From NCBI RefSeq assembly GCF_000337215.1, contig NZ_AOHZ01000081.1, positions 265 through 64,264 of the forward strand: DNA of 64,000 bases, in the 5' to 3' direction. Every line of letters begins with the position of its first letter. Positions within the stretch are counted from its first letter, which is position 1. The translations under genes and the position numbers were made by a program. The notes beneath the pieces were generated by a model. It saw nothing but the letters and a program-made list of their open reading frames with translations. It made no database searches and had not been told where the DNA came from. Shown in pieces: positions 61,137 through 64,000 of this stretch. The DNA is from Natronolimnohabitans innermongolicus JCM 12255 (GTDB lineage Archaea; Halobacteriota; Halobacteria; Halobacteriales; Natrialbaceae).

Positions 61137-62582
61137 TCAATTTGGAACGAAGGGCAGATCGAACGGCAGGTTATCCGTAACGGTGGTTCGGAACGTCCTC
61201 GAGATGACGAATAACGTGCCGAAGTACACTGCCGCTCCGACGCTCACGAGTGCGACGACGAAGGCAGCATTGTACTCCGCGAGCCAGTGTGTTTCGGTGA
61301 GCTGGCGGACGACGTATACCGTAGCACCCATTCCGATAGCCGCAATCCACTGACGGGTAATTTCGGCTACCGGAAGCGAGAACGGTACGTACGAACTGGC
61401 GTAATAGTACGCGAGAACGAGACCAACTGCAGCAGAAAGTGCGGTCGCGACGGCGGCACCGACCCAGCCGATCTGCCAGATCAGGATTACGTTCAGGATC
61501 ACGTTCACGACGATGAAGACCCCGTTGGCTCGGAACGCGAGGTCGGGTCTATCGATCGCGTTGAGGATGCTCAGTAGTTGTTTGTTGTACGTGTAGATCA
61601 ACAGCGCGAGGACGAGAATCGCGAGGACGTCCGTACCGGCGACGAACGAGTCGCCGTAAATCTGTAGCAGTCGGTCACCGATTACGAGCGCCCCGACGAG
61701 CCCTGGGATCAGGATCAGCCCGGCATAAGTGAGTCCGTCTTCGGCAAGTCCGGCAATGGCATTGGCGTCGTTCTCCGCGGACACTTTGCTCATCTCGGGG
61801 AAGAGCGTGTTGCTCACGGCACTGCCGAAGATATCGAGGAACTTGCCGATCGACCAGGCAACCGAGTAGATCCCGACCAGCCCCTGGGTCACGAAAAAGC
61901 CGAGCACAGCGATGTCGACGGTCTCGAACGACTCCCCGCGGATGCTGCCGAGCCAGGCGTACTTCGCGTACTCGAACAGGCTAACGATGTGCTCTTTCCC
62001 GGGCATCGACGGACGCAGTCCGAGTACCCAGAGACCGATTGTGGCCGTCACGAGGTAGCCGATCGCATATCCCCACAGCATGCCGGAGAGTCCGAGGCCG
62101 AACAGAGCGACCAGCCCGATCTGAGCGACGGCTCGCGTACCCTGTCTGCCCGTCGAGAGGATCGCGTAGACGTGGACAAGGTGATTCCCTTTCAGCGACG
62201 CGTTGATAAGTGACTTGTACAGTGTCACGAATAGCAGCAAGACGACGAACTCGGCGACGGGAACGCCGACGTAGGCGTTGACCTGCTCGCGAAAGACGAT
62301 CACGGCAACAGCGACGATCGTCATCATCGCCCCCATGACGACCAGGCCGGCCCCCGTGAACTCTTCTGGCTCTTCACCCTCGCTGATCCGTTTGGTGATT
62401 GCTCGGTTGATTCCTACTTTGCCACCGATTCCGAGCCAGGTGACCACCGCTAGTACCAGTGCATACTGGCCGAGTACGTCCTCACCAAGGACACGCGCAA
62501 AGTACACCGTCGCGAGGAACCCAAGAACTGATCCGAGGACCTTCGAGACGAGGTAGACGGCGGAGGTCTGTCCGAGGCGCAT
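61137..62582 (-). CDS. aglR: Oligosaccharide flippase, AglR/Wzx-like
   Basis: 481 residues with twelve to fourteen membrane segments of the MOP/polysaccharide-transporter family. RLGQTSAVYLVSKVLGSVLG starts the protein, followed by TVYFARVLGEDVLGQYALV. It should move lipid-linked oligosaccharide across the membrane for S-layer glycosylation. It probably belongs with aglF (56124), although a block of accessory genes separates them. ATG 62582 is clear. The AglR name rests on general resemblance. Confidence 0.83.
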   Translation of the reverse strand: MRLGQTSAVYLVSKVLGSVLGFLATVYFARVLGEDVLGQYALVLAVVTWLGIGGKVGINRAITKRISEGEEPEEFTGAGLVVMGAMMTIVAVAVIVFREQVNAYVGVPVAEFVVLLLFVTLYKSLINASLKGNHLVHVYAILSTGRQGTRAVAQIGLVALFGLGLSGMLWGYAIGYLVTATIGLWVLGLRPSMPGKEHIVSLFEYAKYAWLGSIRGESFETVDIAVLGFFVTQGLVGIYSVAWSIGKFLDIFGSAVSNTLFPEMSKVSAENDANAIAGLAEDGLTYAGLILIPGLVGALVIGDRLLQIYGDSFVAGTDVLAILVLALLIYTYNKQLLSILNAIDRPDLAFRANGVFIVVNVILNVILIWQIGWVGAAVATALSAAVGLVLAYYYASSYVPFSLPVAEITRQWIAAIGMGATVYVVRQLTETHWLAEYNAAFVVALVSVGAAVYFGTLFVISRTFRTTVTDNLPFDLPFVPN

Positions 62583-62918
62583 GACTTGACTATTTTCGAA
62601 ACGGAACGATTACCGTATGGACTATCGGACGAACGATCGACGTAAAATCATTGTCTTGTTCGTCGGCCACGGTACCACTACGATATGGAGATTTCGTACT
62701 ATGATCGCGATAGATTACTGAAGCCGTAAGTTCAATACCCATGCTATTCACAACCCATAATTCCAGACGTAATGCACAGAGCTATTGATGATCCAAAGAA
62801 TAAATTAGAAGGGGAGTCACAGCTTCGTTGTGGATAATAAACAGAACCATTGCAGAGAATTTATTATTGTCCCATTCTAAAGGTAGGTTCAACATTTGTT
62901 ATCAGGTGAGAAGAACCA
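62583..62918. other. AT-richer intergenic region before the ParB-like gene
   Basis: About 335 bp between divergent genes. Base composition shifts to AT-rich here and stays so to the window end. No further gene was recognised. CAGGTGAG just before ATG 62919 is a ribosome-binding sequence. Confidence 0.5.
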
Positions 62919-63752
62919 ATGACGAATCCCCACCCATTATATACATTCTATCCAGAAAGTGGAATTGCGAATTCGATACGAAGGACGGCAGCATTTTCAT
63001 TTCAGAAAGTGTTTTGGAGACGTGCTATTATAAAGGAACTTCCTATAGATGTGCTATGGTATTGGTTTGAGATTCGATCCGTGTTAGTGCCGTGGACAAG
63101 TGATGCAAACCCACTCCGTTTGATTTGGGTTGATCCGGCTGATATTGAATATTACCATAGTGGTGGCCCATGGAGATTTGGCCACGTGGTAGGTGGTGAT
63201 TGGGATGTGCCCCAACAGCGGTTCGAAAACACTACTTTACACCAATCATTGGTCGACCGGTTCACTAACGGTCAAAACTGGGAAGACACCGACCTATATA
63301 ATAAATACAATAAAGAACTCAACTCCGGCAAGAAGTCGTCTATCAAGGGAGTGACTGATATCGATTCGTATTTTGAAACAATCGATCAGCTATACTACCG
63401 GATAGATTCTCAAGGGTATCTAACCCAGCAGACTATTTTGAACAGAGAACCTGAGAAGGTCAAAGATTCTACACACGATAATCCACATCCTGCACTAAAC
63501 GAGATTTGTGTCAATATATATCGAGACGGCACATTGGCCAAGCGAAGCTCAGGAAATCATCGGCTTTCAATAGCTAAAATATTAGATATTGATAAAATAC
63601 CGGTGGTGGTCAGGGTTAGACACAAAAAATGGCAAAAATTAAGGGATAAAATTCGTAATTCAGATAATGGAAATGAAATTGGAGATCAAACGCACAAACA
63701 CCTCGGCCACCCTGATCTGAGGAATCTCTATGAAGGGCTCTCTTCTTCTTGA
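62919..63752 (+). CDS. ParB-fold-like protein in a glycan locus, unknown function
   Basis: 277 residues. The C-terminal RSSGNHRLSIAKILDIDKIP with VVVRVRHKKWQ (about residues 210-240) resembles the ParB/sulfiredoxin-like GNHRL motif. The N-terminal ~150 residues are unassigned and rich in Trp and Tyr. AT-rich codons, Asn/Lys/Ile content and low acidity differ from all earlier genes, suggesting recent transfer. Such genes occur in variable surface-polysaccharide clusters. ATG 62919 follows AGGTGAG. Confidence 0.6.
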   Translation: MTNPHPLYTFYPESGIANSIRRTAAFSFQKVFWRRAIIKELPIDVLWYWFEIRSVLVPWTSDANPLRLIWVDPADIEYYHSGGPWRFGHVVGGDWDVPQQRFENTTLHQSLVDRFTNGQNWEDTDLYNKYNKELNSGKKSSIKGVTDIDSYFETIDQLYYRIDSQGYLTQQTILNREPEKVKDSTHDNPHPALNEICVNIYRDGTLAKRSSGNHRLSIAKILDIDKIPVVVRVRHKKWQKLRDKIRNSDNGNEIGDQTHKHLGHPDLRNLYEGLSSS

Positions 63753-63813
63753 ATATAACTTGCTGGGAAAGGCTATGGTTTGTGTAAAATTCGACTCACC
63801 GTCGGTCAGAAGG

Positions 63814-63820
63814 TATAAAT
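63814..63820 (+). promoter_or_regulatory. TATA box, leaderless promoter of the last gene
   Basis: TATAAAT is centred about 26 nt before ATG 63843. Confidence 0.6.
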
Positions 63821-63842
63821 TGTCCCCAAGCCTGCTTTGGAT

Positions 63843-64000
63843 ATGCGATCGATCACGGAGAGGGCAATCCATCGTTTCCACTATGATGGTTTATTTGGGA
63901 CGTTGAACGCCGGAGCAACTCTCCTTTTTAAAAAGAAACCAGCCGGTTTTTTTCTCCACTACCCCCAATTAACCATTGAAGATTTGTCTCAAAGTAAGAC
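63843..64000 (+). CDS. Truncated CDS, probable glycan-locus enzyme (5' part)
   Basis: Only the first 52 codons are in the window. The protein begins MRSITERAIHRFHYDGLFGT and continues with NAGATLLFKKKPAGFFLHYP. The frame is open to the edge. The beginning recalls N-termini of haloarchaeal methyltransferases or glycosyltransferases in variable glycan clusters, but too little is present to assign it. A leaderless TATA box supports the start. Confidence 0.6.
   Translation, partial: MRSITERAIHRFHYDGLFGTLNAGATLLFKKKPAGFFLHYPQLTIEDLSQSK

Overview
The window is chromosomal DNA of a haloarchaeon (class Halobacteria). The evidence is high GC, very acidic proteins, haloarchaeal gene pairs (LSm with ribosomal protein L37e, CDP-archaeol synthase CarS, AglF/AglR-type glycosylation proteins, PhiH1-repressor-like regulators, HTH-10 'Bat'-type regulator) and archaeal TATA boxes that often lie 25-30 nt before the start codon, as expected for leaderless mRNAs. 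A Natrialbaceae-like genus (Haloterrigena/Natrinema/Natronorubrum) is a guess from gene content only. I saw no rRNA, tRNA, CRISPR array or replication origin.

Layout. 1-13 kb: an IS200/IS605-type right-end remnant, an APH-like kinase, an MFS exporter with a TetR regulator and a perfect 18-bp palindrome, a lactate-oxidase-like enzyme overlapping a HAD phosphatase, an SDR, an LLM flavin oxidoreductase, a DUF4870 protein, a PAP2 phosphatase, a 47-residue zinc-finger microprotein, RNase HI, an AIR-synthase/HypE-like protein and a MaoC-like hydratase. 13-25 kb: an NMT1-like lipoprotein, proline dehydrogenase, a DUF502 protein, a threonine synthase homologue without the usual PLP lysine, the LSm-L37e pair, a zinc protease-like protein, a SnoaL-like protein, an SRPBCC protein, MscS and several small membrane proteins. 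25-35 kb: an asparagine-synthetase-like protein overlapping an ATP-grasp ligase, a Dna2-type Cas4-helicase fusion, a second PAP2 protein, LarA and a K+ channel.

35-54.6 kb is a catabolic region: two class III aminotransferases, RidA, an HTH-10 regulator, two close M20 amidohydrolases, a BCCT importer, a threonine-dehydratase/EutB-like enzyme, a D-2-hydroxyacid dehydrogenase, glutamate dehydrogenase and an M24 protein that looks like ectoine hydrolase DoeA/EutD. Together they suggest import and breakdown of ectoine or hydroxyectoine to amino acids. This is inference; no aspartate-semialdehyde dehydrogenase is in the window.

54.8-64 kb: CarS, a VapBC pair, AglF, then an accessory block (second toxin-antitoxin pair, two repeat-bearing proteins, two PhiH1-repressor-like regulators, each with its own palindrome), then a Wzx/AglR-type flippase and an AT-richer stretch with a ParB-fold-like protein and a truncated gene. 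The block therefore sits inside a surface-glycan locus.

Nested hairpin elements of about 84 bp lie at 2966-3050, 38941-39024 (these two 70/73 identical over their shared core) and 46194-46277 (different sequence, same architecture). All three lie between convergent genes.
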